From: Bordetella holmesii ATCC 51541
GTDB lineage: Bacteria; Pseudomonadota; Gammaproteobacteria; Burkholderiales; Burkholderiaceae_B
Direction of reading: 5' to 3'
DNA: 64,000 nucleotides
Assembly: GCA_000612485.1 (NCBI GenBank)
Contig: CP007494.1
Coordinates: 3,286,001-3,350,000 of the forward strand
The translations under genes were made by a program, and so were the position numbers. Under the pieces are notes generated by a model. That model was given only the letters and a program-made list of their open reading frames with translations, ran no database searches and was not told the DNA's origin. Of the stretch, positions 51,866-60,358 are shown in pieces (within the stretch, counting starts at the first letter, position 1; every line of letters starts with the position of its first letter).

Positions 51866-53062
51866 ATGCCAACGTCCCGCGCCTTGAAGTCTGTTCTTTC
51901 GCTGGATGACTTCGAAGAGGCTGCGCGCCGCCGCTTGCCACGGCCGATATTTGGTTATATTGCCGGCGCAGCCGAGACCAATCTCTCGCGCGATGATAAT
52001 CGCCAAGCCTTTTCTGAATTGGGTTTCGTGCCTCGGGTGCTGCGGCAGGTCGCCGGCCGCGACCAGAGCGTCGAACTGTTCGGGCAGCCCTACGCTGCGC
52101 CTTTCGGGATCGCGCCCATGGGAATCAGTGCCCTGTCGGCCTATCGCGGTGACATCGTGCTGGCGCGAGCCGCCCACCAGGCAGGCATCGCCGCCATCAT
52201 GAGCGCCACGTCACTCATACGCCTTGAAGAGGTAGCGGCGGCCGCGCCTGGCACGTGGTTTCAGGCCTATCTGCCGGGCGACGTCGAGCGTATCGATGCC
52301 CTAGTCGATCGCGTGGCGGCGGCCGGCTTTCGGCAATTGGTGTTAACCGTAGATATTCCGGTATCGGCTAATCGCGAAAACAATGTGCGCACCGGCTTTT
52401 CGACCCCGCTCAAACCCAGCTTGAGGCTGGCATGGGAAGGGATCAGGCATCCGCGCTGGACGGTGGGCGTCTTTCTGCGCACCCTGGCGCGACATGGCAT
52501 GCCGCACTTCGAAAACTCTTTCGCCACCCGTGGCGCGCCCATCATGTCAGCCAGTGTGCTGCGCGACTTCAGCGCACGCGACCACCTCAACTGGGAACAC
52601 GTTGCCCGGATCCGGGCCCGATGGCAGGGGCAGCTGATCATCAAAGGAATCATGCATCCCGCCGACGCTGCCCTGGCGCGCGAGCATGGTGCAGATGGCA
52701 TCATCGTCTCCAACCACGGAGGCCGCCAGCTTGACGGGGCCGTCTCGCCACTGCGCGTGCTGCCCCAAGTGGCCCGCGCGGCCGGCGACATGGTCGTCAT
52801 GATGGACAGCGGCATTCGCCGGGGCACCGATGTCCTCAAAGCCCTCGCGTTAGGCGCGCACTTCGTTTTTGTCGGCCGGCCCTTCAACTATGCTGCGGCG
52901 GTCGGCGCACAGGCTGGCGTCGAGCACGCCATCGGGCTGCTGCGCGATGAGGTCGACCGCGATATGGCCATGCTGGGCATCGTCTCGCCCACTGAAATGA
53001 GCACCGACCTTCTCGCGGTGCGTGCGGCACCAGGGCTGCTCACTCCCACGGGAAACGGATAA
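51866..53062 (+). CDS. FMN-dependent alpha-hydroxy-acid oxidase/dehydrogenase (LldD-like)
   Basis: 398-residue (S)-2-hydroxy-acid dehydrogenase family enzyme, probably oxidising L-lactate or mandelate-like acids and passing electrons to quinone. Visible active-site elements: GYIAGAAETNLSRDDNRQAF, APMGISALSAYRGD, WFQAYLPGD, LTVDIPVSANRENN, LIIKGIMHPADA (FMN lysine), IVSNHGGRQLDGAVSPL with catalytic His and substrate Arg, and MDSGIRRGTDVLKALALGAHFVFVGRP. ATG 51866 has GGAG six bases upstream. It overlaps the restored end of the convergent metQ by 23 bases. Confidence 0.9.
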   Translation: MPTSRALKSVLSLDDFEEAARRRLPRPIFGYIAGAAETNLSRDDNRQAFSELGFVPRVLRQVAGRDQSVELFGQPYAAPFGIAPMGISALSAYRGDIVLARAAHQAGIAAIMSATSLIRLEEVAAAAPGTWFQAYLPGDVERIDALVDRVAAAGFRQLVLTVDIPVSANRENNVRTGFSTPLKPSLRLAWEGIRHPRWTVGVFLRTLARHGMPHFENSFATRGAPIMSASVLRDFSARDHLNWEHVARIRARWQGQLIIKGIMHPADAALAREHGADGIIVSNHGGRQLDGAVSPLRVLPQVARAAGDMVVMMDSGIRRGTDVLKALALGAHFVFVGRPFNYAAAVGAQAGVEHAIGLLRDEVDRDMAMLGIVSPTEMSTDLLAVRAAPGLLTPTGNG

Positions 53063-53861
53063 GGTCGCCGTACAGCCGCTTGAGCGTCGCCTTGACCTAG
53101 GGCGATTGTTGATAGATATCGATAAAGCGCAACAGGCGCGGATCCTGCGTTTTTTCCGGGGTGGTCACCCAGCGGATGGCGTAACGCTTGATGGTGTCCG
53201 GTTCGGTATTGTCGAACGCCAGGCCGTCCTTCTCGTCGATCCCGGCGTGCTTGGCGAACGTCGTATAGGTCACCGACGCGGTGACGTCATCGAAGGTGCG
53301 TGCCGATTGTGAGCCTTCGACCTGCACCAGACGAATACCGCGCGGATTGGCAACGATATCCTGCAAGGTGGCGCGGTGGCCTACGCCGGGCTTGAGGCCG
53401 ATGAGCCCAATGCGCTCAAGAAGCAGCAGCGCGCGACCGGTATTTACCGGGTCGTTAGGAACCGCAATGGTTGCGCCCTGAGGAGTTTCGTCGCCCCGTT
53501 TGAGTTTCTTCGAGAAGAGCCCGATGGTGGTCGAATAGCCATAATCGATAGCCTTGAGATGGGTGCCGCGGCTCTGATTGAAGAGCTGCAGAAAAGGCTC
53601 GTGCTGGAAGAAATTCGCGTCAATGGAACCATCAGCCACGGCAATGTTTGGCAGCACCCAATCGCTGAACTCGACGAGCTTGATGTCCAACCCTTGTGCG
53701 GCCGCCTGTCGAATGGCGATTTCAGTCGCTTCATTGGCCACACTGGCGATGACGCCTATGCGCAGAGGTTGAGGCGGCGCAGCGGCCGCCGACCCTGCCA
53801 GCGCCAACATGGCAAGTCCGATTATCCAGGCCCGTAAACCGCCTCTAGTGTTCTTGCTCAT
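53040..53861 (-). pseudogene. metQ: MetQ/NlpA-family methionine-binding protein, C-terminal nonsense
   Basis: Periplasmic binding protein for D/L-methionine. From ATG 53861: signal peptide to about AAAA, then PLRIGVIASVANEATEIAIRQAAAQGLDIKLVEFSDWVLPNIAVADGSIDANFFQHEPFLQLF, GYSTTIGLFSKKLK, IAVPNDPVNTGRALLLLERIGLIGLKPG. The frame stops at TAG 53097-53099 after FIDIYQQSP. Reading through gives VKATLKRLYGDLIRFPWE and a stop at 53040-53042, the usual end of the family, so a CAG-to-TAG change is likely. The last 18 residues are lost; partial function is possible. No metN or metI is adjacent. Confidence 0.78.
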
Positions 53862-54208
53862 GGTTGCTTCTGCCCCAAAACGCGCCACCCCGTGGCCAAT
53901 GGCCGAATTGTGCCCCAAGCCCGGGCAGGCTTGTGTCTTTCCCCTGGCGTCTCTGAGGAAATGCTATGCGCTGGCGTTCATGCCGGGTTCGGCCCCAGGC
54001 GCGGGTCATAAACGAATTTTTCGCAGCGCGCGACACGGATTCGGGCCGCGTCAGCGTGCCGAGGATTGATCAGGACGTTTCCGTCGGGCAACCCCGGATG
54101 CGGCAGGATCGCGCTAGGTGTGAAGATTCAATAGGTTGTATGCATGGTTCATCCGAACCGGATTTGAGAAACTGGAAATCGCCAACCCCCAGTTCACTCA
54201 AGGAGCCC
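53862..54208. other. Gap left of IS copy 2
   Basis: About 347 bases. Just before the IS a forward frame reads RFNRLYAWFIRTGFEKLEIANPQFTQGA (from about 54127), which looks like a coding fragment truncated by the IS; the gene is not identified. Nothing else is supportable. Confidence 0.4.
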
Positions 54209-54224
54209 TGACCTGCCCCCAGAT

Positions 54225-55046
54225 TTAGTACGGCACCGACATAGAGCCCAGGGGTAAAAGACCTTCTTTCTGATGAGCCTGCACGAATTGCGCCGGCGTT
54301 AAATATCCGAGCGCGCTGTGAGGCCGATCGGTGTTGTACTCGACTCGCCAGTTTTCGATCAAGCTTTTAGCCTGTCGCAGGGACAAGAACCAGTGCTCGT
54401 TAAGGCATTCGTCGCGGAACTTGCCGTTGAAACTTTCGATATAAGCGTTCTCCACCGGCTTACCCGGCCGAATAAACGACAGCTTTACGCCTGCTTGGTA
54501 GGCCCAGGCGTCCAAGGCTCTTCCGGCGAACTCTGGCCCGTTGTCCACGGTAATAGATCGCGGCAGGCCACGCATCTCCGCCAGCCGTTGCAGCACCATG
54601 GCAACACGCAGTCCCGGCAACGACGTATCGACCTCGATGGCCAGGCATTCGCGAGTGTAGTCATCGACGATAGTCAAACAGCGGAATCGGCGGCCATAGG
54701 CTAGGCCGTCGGCCACAAAGTCCATTGACCAACTCTGATTCGGCGCGATTGCCGCTGGGCGAACCACGCGCTCGGTCGCCGCGATTCGCTTACGCTTTCG
54801 TTTTCGCACGCTTAACCCTGCCAGACTGTACAGCCGCCAGATTCGCTTGTGATTTGCTTGCCAGCCTTCGCGACGTAAGAGCACATGGATCCTCCGATAG
54901 CCGTAGCGTCGTTTCTCCACTGCCATCTCTTTCATGCGCTCGGTCAGCGCAGCATCGCCTGAGCGTGTGCTCTCGTAGGCAAACAGCGACCGCGAAATTC
55001 CTACCAGCCCACAGGCCCGGGTAACACCCATGCTGCGCTCGGTCAT
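54225..55046 (-). CDS. IS407-group transposase OrfB (copy 2)
   Basis: Same DDE transposase as copy 1, with Glu instead of Ala in EMAVEKRRYGY. Catalytic residues in WSMDFVAD, TVDNGPEF and YIESFNGKFRDE are intact. ATG 55046 marks the unique part; expression is normally as an OrfAB fusion. Confidence 0.92.
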   Translation of the reverse strand: MTERSMGVTRACGLVGISRSLFAYESTRSGDAALTERMKEMAVEKRRYGYRRIHVLLRREGWQANHKRIWRLYSLAGLSVRKRKRKRIAATERVVRPAAIAPNQSWSMDFVADGLAYGRRFRCLTIVDDYTRECLAIEVDTSLPGLRVAMVLQRLAEMRGLPRSITVDNGPEFAGRALDAWAYQAGVKLSFIRPGKPVENAYIESFNGKFRDECLNEHWFLSLRQAKSLIENWRVEYNTDRPHSALGYLTPAQFVQAHQKEGLLPLGSMSVPY

Positions 55047-55084
55047 TAATGTCCTGACCGCCTCGCGTTTGGCCTGCGGGCTGA

Positions 55085-55351
55085 CTACTTTCGGCTTAGC
55101 AGATCCTGAAGCGCCGCCTTGTCCAGCATCGACTCGGCCAACAGCTTCTTGAGCTTGTTGTTCTCCTGCTCCAGCTCCTTGAGCCTCTGAGCGTCCGACA
55201 CCGTCATGCCACCGAACTTCGCCTTCCAGTTGTAGTACGTTGCCTCGGAGATTCCGTGCTTGCGGCACAACTCTGCGGGCTTGGCACCTGCATCGGCTTC
55301 CTTGAGCACGCCGATGATTTGCTCTTCCGTAAATCGTTTCTTCATTGCCAT
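55085..55351 (-). CDS. IS407-group transposase OrfA (copy 2)
   Basis: 88-residue helix-turn-helix and leucine-zipper protein identical to OrfA of copy 1; ends at TAG where orfB continues in the -1 frame. Confidence 0.93.
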   Translation of the reverse strand: MAMKKRFTEEQIIGVLKEADAGAKPAELCRKHGISEATYYNWKAKFGGMTVSDAQRLKELEQENNKLKKLLAESMLDKAALQDLLSRK

Positions 55352-55405
55352 TCCTTTGGGAACGGACTCTACATCGATTTCGTACTAATCACGGGGAGCA
55401 GGTCA

Positions 55406-55698
55406 CACGGACTCAAACGGGTACTGGATCCAGAAATGCTTGCCGTCTGGCAGACAGGGGTGCTTTATCAGCTCATCCATGCGCTGGGGCTGTTGGCGGT
55501 GGCCTGGCTTAGTACTCGCTACAGCTCGGCGCTGTTGCCGGCGGCAGGCTGGCTCATGTTCGCCGGCACAGTGGCAGTCTGTATCTGCTGGCCGGCACGG
55601 GGACACGAATCCTGGGTGCCATTACGTCCATCGGTGGGGTGGCTTTTCTGCTGTCCTGGGCGCTGATCGCCTGGGCTGTAGCCCGCAGCCCGCAGTAA
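55406..55698 (+). pseudogene. DUF423 membrane protein fragment, truncated by IS and frameshifted
   Basis: Enters from the IS edge as HGLKRVLDPEMLAVWQTGVLYQLIHALGLLAVAWL, the middle of a YgdD-type DUF423 protein (about 125 residues, four helices). The N-terminal 25-30 residues are removed by the IS. A second lesion at about 55567-55580 shifts the frame: MFAGT is followed one frame over by GSLYLLAGTGTRILGAITSIGGVAFLLSWALIAWAVA, with about three residues missing. Non-functional. The EamA gene begins three bases after its stop. Confidence 0.85.
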
Positions 55699-55701
55699 AT
55701 C

Positions 55702-56601
55702 ATGGCAAGCACCTCCCTCGACGCACCCGGACAGGGCGCGGGCTCCTTAGCGGGCATCGCCTGCGTGGTTGCAGGAATTTTCTGCCTGACCCTCAGCGAT
55801 GCGCAGGCCAAATGGCTTGGGGCCTCTTATTCGCCCATTCAGATCCTCTTTCTGCGCGCACTTATCGCCGCGCCGGTGGTGCTCGTCCTGGCCGCCTGTC
55901 TTGGAGGGCGGCGCAGCCTGCGCACCCGTCATCCGGGCATTCATTTACTGCGCGGCGCCATCAATATCGTCTCGGCCAGTTGTTTCTATCTCGGGTTGAA
56001 CTATCTGCCGTTGGCTGAAAATACGGCCATCGCCTTTGCCGCGCCATTGTTCGTCACGGCGCTGTCCGTTTTTTTATTGAAGGAGCGGGTCGATGGGCGC
56101 AGGTGGCTGGCTGTGGCCGCAGGGTTTGCCGGGGTGCTGGTGATTGTGCGGCCCGGTTCGGCCAGTTTTCAACTCGCCGCCTTGCTGCCTCTGGTGACGG
56201 CCCTGCTCTATGCCGTCATGATGATCACCGCACGTACGATCGGCAAGGCAGAGGGCATGCTGACAACGATGTTCTATATCGTGGCAGGTCAACTCGTATG
56301 CAGTGCGGTGCTTATCCCCTGGTTCTGGCAGGCGCCCCGCATGAATGACCTGCCCTTGTTCGCCGGCGTGGCCGTGTTCAGTACCCTCGGACTGACACTC
56401 ATTACCCAAGGTTTTCGCATTGGGCCGGCGTCTGTGGTGGCCCCCTTTGATTACACCGGCTTGCTATGGGCGACGTTGCTGGGTTGGCTCATTTGGGGTG
56501 AAACACCGGCGCTCTCGGCCACGTTGGGCGCGGTGTTCATCGCCGGCAGCGGTCTTTATATCGCCTGGCGCGAAACGGGCCATCGTCGCCGTCGCAACTA
56601 A
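55702..56601 (+). CDS. EamA/DMT-superfamily transporter
   Basis: 299-residue inner-membrane protein with ten helices in two EamA repeats (IACVVAGIFCLTLSDAQAKWLG...VFLLKERVDGRRWLAVAAGFAGVLVIVRPG; then LLYAVMMITARTIGK...LGWLIWGETPALSATLGAVFIAGSGLYIAWRE). The relatives include metabolite exporters and S-adenosylmethionine carriers; substrate unknown. It probably depended on the promoter of the upstream DUF423 gene, which the IS has replaced, so its expression may now come from the IS. Confidence 0.88.
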   Translation: MASTSLDAPGQGAGSLAGIACVVAGIFCLTLSDAQAKWLGASYSPIQILFLRALIAAPVVLVLAACLGGRRSLRTRHPGIHLLRGAINIVSASCFYLGLNYLPLAENTAIAFAAPLFVTALSVFLLKERVDGRRWLAVAAGFAGVLVIVRPGSASFQLAALLPLVTALLYAVMMITARTIGKAEGMLTTMFYIVAGQLVCSAVLIPWFWQAPRMNDLPLFAGVAVFSTLGLTLITQGFRIGPASVVAPFDYTGLLWATLLGWLIWGETPALSATLGAVFIAGSGLYIAWRETGHRRRRN

Positions 56602-56605
56602 GCGC

Positions 56606-57745
56606 TCAGGGCTGCTCGGCCGGCGTCAGGCGCAGCAAGCTGCCCTGCGCGGCGTCAGTCAGCACGTATACCGCACCATCCGGGCCGACACGAACGTCAC
56701 GGATTCGCGCGCCCAGATCCTTGAGCATACGTTCCTCCGCGACGACGTTATCGCCGTCAAGCGTCAGTCGGATAAGCGATTGGTCAGCGAGTGCACCGAT
56801 GAAAAGCGACCGCCGCCATTGCGGATAGGTGGGCGCGTCGTAGAAGGCCATACCGGAAATGGCCGGCGACTTGGCCCACCAGTACTTCGGTGCCGCTCCA
56901 CCGTCGAGATCCGTGCCTGCGGCTTCGGGAATGCGAAGGCCAGAGTAATTGATGCCGTGAGTGGCCAGCGGCCATCCGTAATTGGCGCCGCGTTCAATCA
57001 CGTTGAGCTCGTCTCCGCCGCGCGGCCCATGCTCATGCTCCCACAGCGCACCCGTCCAGGGATTGACGGCTAGGCCCTGCGGGTTTCTGTGCCCATAGGA
57101 CCAGATCTCAGGACGCGCCTGCTTATCGGTGACAAAGGGGTTGTCATCCGGTACGGCCCCGTCGAGGTTCAATCGCACGACCTTGCCCTGCAACTTGGTC
57201 AGGTCCTGGGCAGTCGGCCGTTGGTTGTTTTCGCCCAACGCCACGAAAAGGTGGCCGTTTTTATCGAATGCCAGCCGCGAGCCATAGTGATGGCCCGTGG
57301 ATAATTTGGGCAACTGCCGGAAAATAACCGTGAAGTCGCCCAGTGTCATGCCATCCTCGGACAATCGCCCTCGGCCTACCGCGGTGCCACTTTTGCCATC
57401 GCCGGCTTGCGAAAAAGCCAAGTAAACCAACCTGTCCTGCGCAAACCCGGGCGATAGAGCGACATCCAGCAAACCACCCTGCCCTTGCGCATACACCTGA
57501 GGCACGCCTTTGATCGGTTCGGACAGTTTCCCTGCCCGCAACTGCCGCAACACGCCGGGTCGTTCGGTGATCAATGCCGAACCGTCAGGCAGAAATGCCA
57601 GTGCCCAGGGATGCTCCAGCCCGCGAGCTACCTCGGTGACACGGACATTGGCAGCCGTCGGCGTCAAGCTCGTCGATGCATGGGCCGCTCCGAGCGAAAA
57701 CGTACCCACCACTACCGACAGCCACAGAAAACGATGACACGACAT
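56606..57745 (-). CDS. Periplasmic PQQ-dependent aldose sugar dehydrogenase (YliI/Gdh-B type)
   Basis: 379-residue soluble dehydrogenase with signal peptide (to about AHAS) after a strong GAGGAGG site before ATG 57745. Six-bladed propeller family: ARGLEHPWALAFLPDGSALITERPGVLRQL, GQGGLLDVALSPGF, GHHYGSRLAFDKNGHLFVALGE (catalytic His region), WSYGHRNPQGLAVNPWTGALWEHEHGPRGGDELN and NYGWPLATHGINYSG. Oxidises aldoses with PQQ, feeding electrons to the chain. A longer upstream frame is rejected because it precedes the signal peptide. Confidence 0.9.
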   Translation of the reverse strand: MSCHRFLWLSVVVGTFSLGAAHASTSLTPTAANVRVTEVARGLEHPWALAFLPDGSALITERPGVLRQLRAGKLSEPIKGVPQVYAQGQGGLLDVALSPGFAQDRLVYLAFSQAGDGKSGTAVGRGRLSEDGMTLGDFTVIFRQLPKLSTGHHYGSRLAFDKNGHLFVALGENNQRPTAQDLTKLQGKVVRLNLDGAVPDDNPFVTDKQARPEIWSYGHRNPQGLAVNPWTGALWEHEHGPRGGDELNVIERGANYGWPLATHGINYSGLRIPEAAGTDLDGGAAPKYWWAKSPAISGMAFYDAPTYPQWRRSLFIGALADQSLIRLTLDGDNVVAEERMLKDLGARIRDVRVGPDGAVYVLTDAAQGSLLRLTPAEQP

Positions 57746-57852
57746 AGGACCCTCCTCGCGACAGGTGTCGGATGTGTGTGAACATGTTGTCGCCGCCAGG
57801 CGTACCATATGTGCCTGGACACGATACGTCCTCTTTTCGGAGACTACGCTCA

Positions 57853-58467
57853 ATGAAACTGTACTACATGCCCGGCGCGTGCTCGCTGGCTGATCACATC
57901 GTCCTCGAGTGGATCGGCAAGCCATATGAAACGCATATGCTCACCCGCGAAGCCCTCAAGGGCCCCGAGTTTCTGAAGATCAATCCGCTGGGTGCAGTGC
58001 CCGCACTGGTCGACGGCGACCTCGTGCTGACGCAGAACACGGCGATTCTGGAGTATCTGGCCGAAGCGGCCCCGCAAGCGGGCCTCATGGGCGATGGCAC
58101 GCCGGCCGGACGCGCCGAGACGCGCCGATGGTTGGGACTGATCAACTCCGACGTGCACAAAACGTTCTCCCTGGTGTTCGGCGCACAGCGCTATGTGGAA
58201 GATGAAGCCGCACAGAACGCTCTGCGCAGCAGTGCCGCCAGCCAATTGCGCTCGCTCTTCGGCATCATCAATCAACGCCTGTCCGGACGCGCCTTTTTGA
58301 CTGGCGCGCGTCCTGGAATCGCCGACGCCTACCTCTATGTGGTGTTGCGCTGGGCCCATGCCAAAGACATCGACTTGAGCGGTTACGACGATCTGGCTGC
58401 CTTCTTCAAACGCATGGAGGCCGATCCCAAGGTTCAAGCCGCGCTGAAGGCCGAAGGGCTGGCCTAG
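57853..58467 (+). CDS. Glutathione S-transferase
   Basis: 204-residue cytoplasmic enzyme. Thioredoxin-fold domain MKLYYMPGACSLADHIVLEW with the beta-class PGACS catalytic motif (Cys10), the glutathione-binding INPLGAVPALV and LTQNTAILEYLAE, and the helical C-terminal domain with FLTGARPGIADAYLYVVLRWA. Length and motifs match bacterial beta-class GSTs. The ATG at 57853 aligns with the conserved N-terminus. Stands alone, divergent from the sugar dehydrogenase. Confidence 0.92.
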   Translation: MKLYYMPGACSLADHIVLEWIGKPYETHMLTREALKGPEFLKINPLGAVPALVDGDLVLTQNTAILEYLAEAAPQAGLMGDGTPAGRAETRRWLGLINSDVHKTFSLVFGAQRYVEDEAAQNALRSSAASQLRSLFGIINQRLSGRAFLTGARPGIADAYLYVVLRWAHAKDIDLSGYDDLAAFFKRMEADPKVQAALKAEGLA

Positions 58468-58716
58468 CACAGAAGAATCGGGAGGCGGCCGTCCGGCCCC
58501 GCCCGGTCACAGCGGCGCGACCGGTTCGCGCCAGCCAAGCGCTGCGCAAATGATGAACTCGGCTATGGAAGCAACATCGCGGGACGCAGCGAATGCATAT
58601 GGTTGGCGCTCGAAGCGGGCCGCGTCCCTCAGCGCGACTGCGCCCGCAGATCGTCCTGGCTGGCAAAGATGATGGGCTGACGCGCGCCTGGGCTGAAGCC
58701 CTGCTGATCCATCCCT

Positions 58717-58724
58717 AAAATTAT
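58717..58724 (+). repeat. Left copy of IS1001 8-bp target duplication
   Basis: AAAATTAT directly before the IS end; repeated at 60031-60038. Confidence 0.95.
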
Positions 58725-60030
58725 GGTTCATCGCGGAATAGCGTGGAGCCGTGCTTGATTGCCGTTACGCTTGATCCTTGATTTTTCAAGGATCAAGGCC
58801 GGGATCATGCTGGACCGCAAGACGATCGAGAGGTTGGGTGGGTGGGAAGGTTATCGGGTGGAGCGGGTCGTGTGGCCTGAAGGTGAGAGCCGGACGGTCA
58901 CGATTTACCTGAAGCCTTCAGCGCGAACGATGCACTGCGAGCACTGCGGCAACCGATGTCGGCAGGTGCATGAGACGACCACGCGCCGGGTGCGGGATCT
59001 GCCGCTAATGGCGCTGCGAGTGACGCTGGTAGTGCCGCGTCGGCGGGTCTGGTGCGAGCAGTGCGGTGGACCGCATCTGGAGAGGCTGAGCTGGCTGGGC
59101 CGTTACCAGCGAGTGACCGACCGGCTGGCCGAGGCGGTCAGCCAGTTGCTTGAGTCCAGCAACATTCTGGCCGTGGCGCGCTTCTTCCAACTGGGTTGGC
59201 ACACGGTCAAGGCGCTGGACAAGGCCCTGCTGCGACGGGCGATCCAAGAGCCGGACTGGAGCCAGATCCACTACCTAGCGATGGACGAGTTCGCTCTACA
59301 CAAGGGCCATCGTTATGCCACGGTCGTTGTCGATCCGATCCGCTGTCAGGTGCTATGGATCGGTGATGGCCGCTCGCGCGAGACGGCCAGAGCCTTCTTC
59401 GAACAACTGCCAACTGGGGTTGCCCAGCAGATCCGGGCCGTAGCGATCGACATGACGACGGCCTATGAGCTGGAGATCCAGGCCAACTGCCCCAACGCCG
59501 AGATCGTCTACGACCTGTTCCACGTCGTGGCCAAGTACGGCCGTGAAGTGATAGACCGGGTGCGTGTAGACCAAGCGAACCAGTTGCGGCACGACAAGCC
59601 GGCCCGCCGGGTGATCAAGTCCAGTCGCTGGCTACTGCTGCGCAATCGCAAAAACCTCGATCCGTGCCAATCGGTAAAGTTGGACGAGTTGCTCCAGGCC
59701 AACCAGCCCTTGCTCACCGCTTATCTGATGCGCGATGAGCTCAAACAGCTGTGGTTCTACCAACACCCCGGCTACGCCCGCCAGGCATGGGATCACTGGC
59801 TGCAACAGGCTCAGGGCAGCGGCATCGCCGCCTTGGCTCACTTCGCGCTCAAGCTAAAAGCCTATCTGCACGGGATTCTGTCTCGCTGTCGCCACCGGCT
59901 CAACACCAGCATCGTCGAGGGCATCAACAACACCATCAAAGTCATCAAACGCCGCGCCTACGGCTACCGCGATCAGGAGTACTTCTTCCTCAAGATCCGG
60001 TCTGCATTCCCCGGTATTCCTCGATGAACC
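58725..60030 (+). mobile_element. IS1001-like insertion sequence (ISL3 family)
   Basis: 1306 bp, the known length of IS1001. Terminal repeats GGTTCATCGCGGAATAGCG (left) and, inverted, GGTTCATCGAGGAATACCGG (right). Flanked by an 8-bp direct repeat AAAATTAT (58717-58724 and 60031-60038), the ISL3-type duplication, so this insertion is simple and unrearranged. The related element in B. holmesii is called hIS1001. Confidence 0.95.
58807..60027 (+). CDS. tnpA: IS1001 transposase (ISL3 family)
   Basis: 406-residue transposase. N-terminal zinc-binding region with CxxC pairs (MHCEHCGNRCRQ; VWCEQCGG), a helix-turn-helix (ILAVARFFQLGWHTVKALDKALL), and the DDE core: Asp in LAMDEFALHKGHRYATVV, Asp in AIDMTTAY, Glu in LNTSIVEGINNTIKVIKRRAYGY. 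Start at ATG 58807; the stop lies three bases inside the IS right end, so it almost fills the element. Intact, probably active. Confidence 0.94.
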   Translation: MLDRKTIERLGGWEGYRVERVVWPEGESRTVTIYLKPSARTMHCEHCGNRCRQVHETTTRRVRDLPLMALRVTLVVPRRRVWCEQCGGPHLERLSWLGRYQRVTDRLAEAVSQLLESSNILAVARFFQLGWHTVKALDKALLRRAIQEPDWSQIHYLAMDEFALHKGHRYATVVVDPIRCQVLWIGDGRSRETARAFFEQLPTGVAQQIRAVAIDMTTAYELEIQANCPNAEIVYDLFHVVAKYGREVIDRVRVDQANQLRHDKPARRVIKSSRWLLLRNRKNLDPCQSVKLDELLQANQPLLTAYLMRDELKQLWFYQHPGYARQAWDHWLQQAQGSGIAALAHFALKLKAYLHGILSRCRHRLNTSIVEGINNTIKVIKRRAYGYRDQEYFFLKIRSAFPGIPR

Positions 60031-60038
60031 AAAATTAT
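60031..60038 (+). repeat. Right copy of IS1001 8-bp target duplication
   Basis: AAAATTAT directly after the IS end, matching 58717-58724. Confidence 0.95.
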
Positions 60039-60358
60039 CTCGTCTTCGGCCTGCACGACGTCTTGGCGCCCAGGATGCTGCGCATCGCACGCTGACTATC
60101 CGCGCATTTTTGTATTGGACGAACGCATAGCCAATCCGCCTGAGTTGCAAACCAACCTCACCCACGCACGCAGGCGGCTCATGGGGCCATTGCCCTAGGG
60201 TAAACCCTGGAAAAATACAAGCACACGCAGTATCATTGGGCAGTAGTTTCTGATCGACGAAGCCCGCTCCATCAACGGTGCGAGCCCGCCGACCTGGTCC
60301 GGCTGTCCGGATAGCCGTCTCGAGGCGCGCTTTGCCGCCCTGGTTTCACCGCTTTGTC

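Larger units (their letters stand above)
54209..55405 (-). mobile_element. IS3-family insertion sequence, IS407 group, copy 2 (inverted)
   Basis: 1197-bp copy in opposite orientation to that at 37276-38472, with the same ends. Flanks are GCCC on the left and CACG on the right, so there is no target duplication. Comparing its four flanks with those of copy 1 also fails to pair them after a simple inversion of the intervening segment. At least one further recombination, or additional copies elsewhere, must be involved. Confidence 0.93.
58540..60198 (+). pseudogene. Decayed unidentified gene split by IS1001
   Basis: Forward-strand fragments on both sides of the IS read as one protein. Left: ANDELGYGSNIAGRSECIWLALEAGRVPQ, then after a shift RPQIVLAGKDDGLTRAWAEALLIHP. 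Right: NYLVFGLHDVLAPRMLRI, then after another shift HADYPRIFVLDERIANPPELQTNLTHARRRLMGPLP and TAG 60196-60198. Across the restored target the codon between HP and NY is TAA, probably a mutated CAA. There are thus two frameshifts, a nonsense and an insertion, and no intact start. The family is not recognised. The overlapping minus-strand reading is also open, so strand assignment is inference. Confidence 0.5.

Noticed and set aside
37276..55405. Composite transposon bounded by the two IS407-type copies
   Set aside because: No target duplications at the outer ends, both copies adjoin broken genes, and the cargo consists of ordinary housekeeping and catabolic Bordetella genes. Recombination between dispersed IS copies fits better.
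58507..58731. Minus-strand 74-codon frame left of IS1001
   Set aside because: Open only because of composition; the forward-strand fragments on both sides of the IS join more coherently across the target duplication, though the minus-strand alternative cannot be fully excluded.
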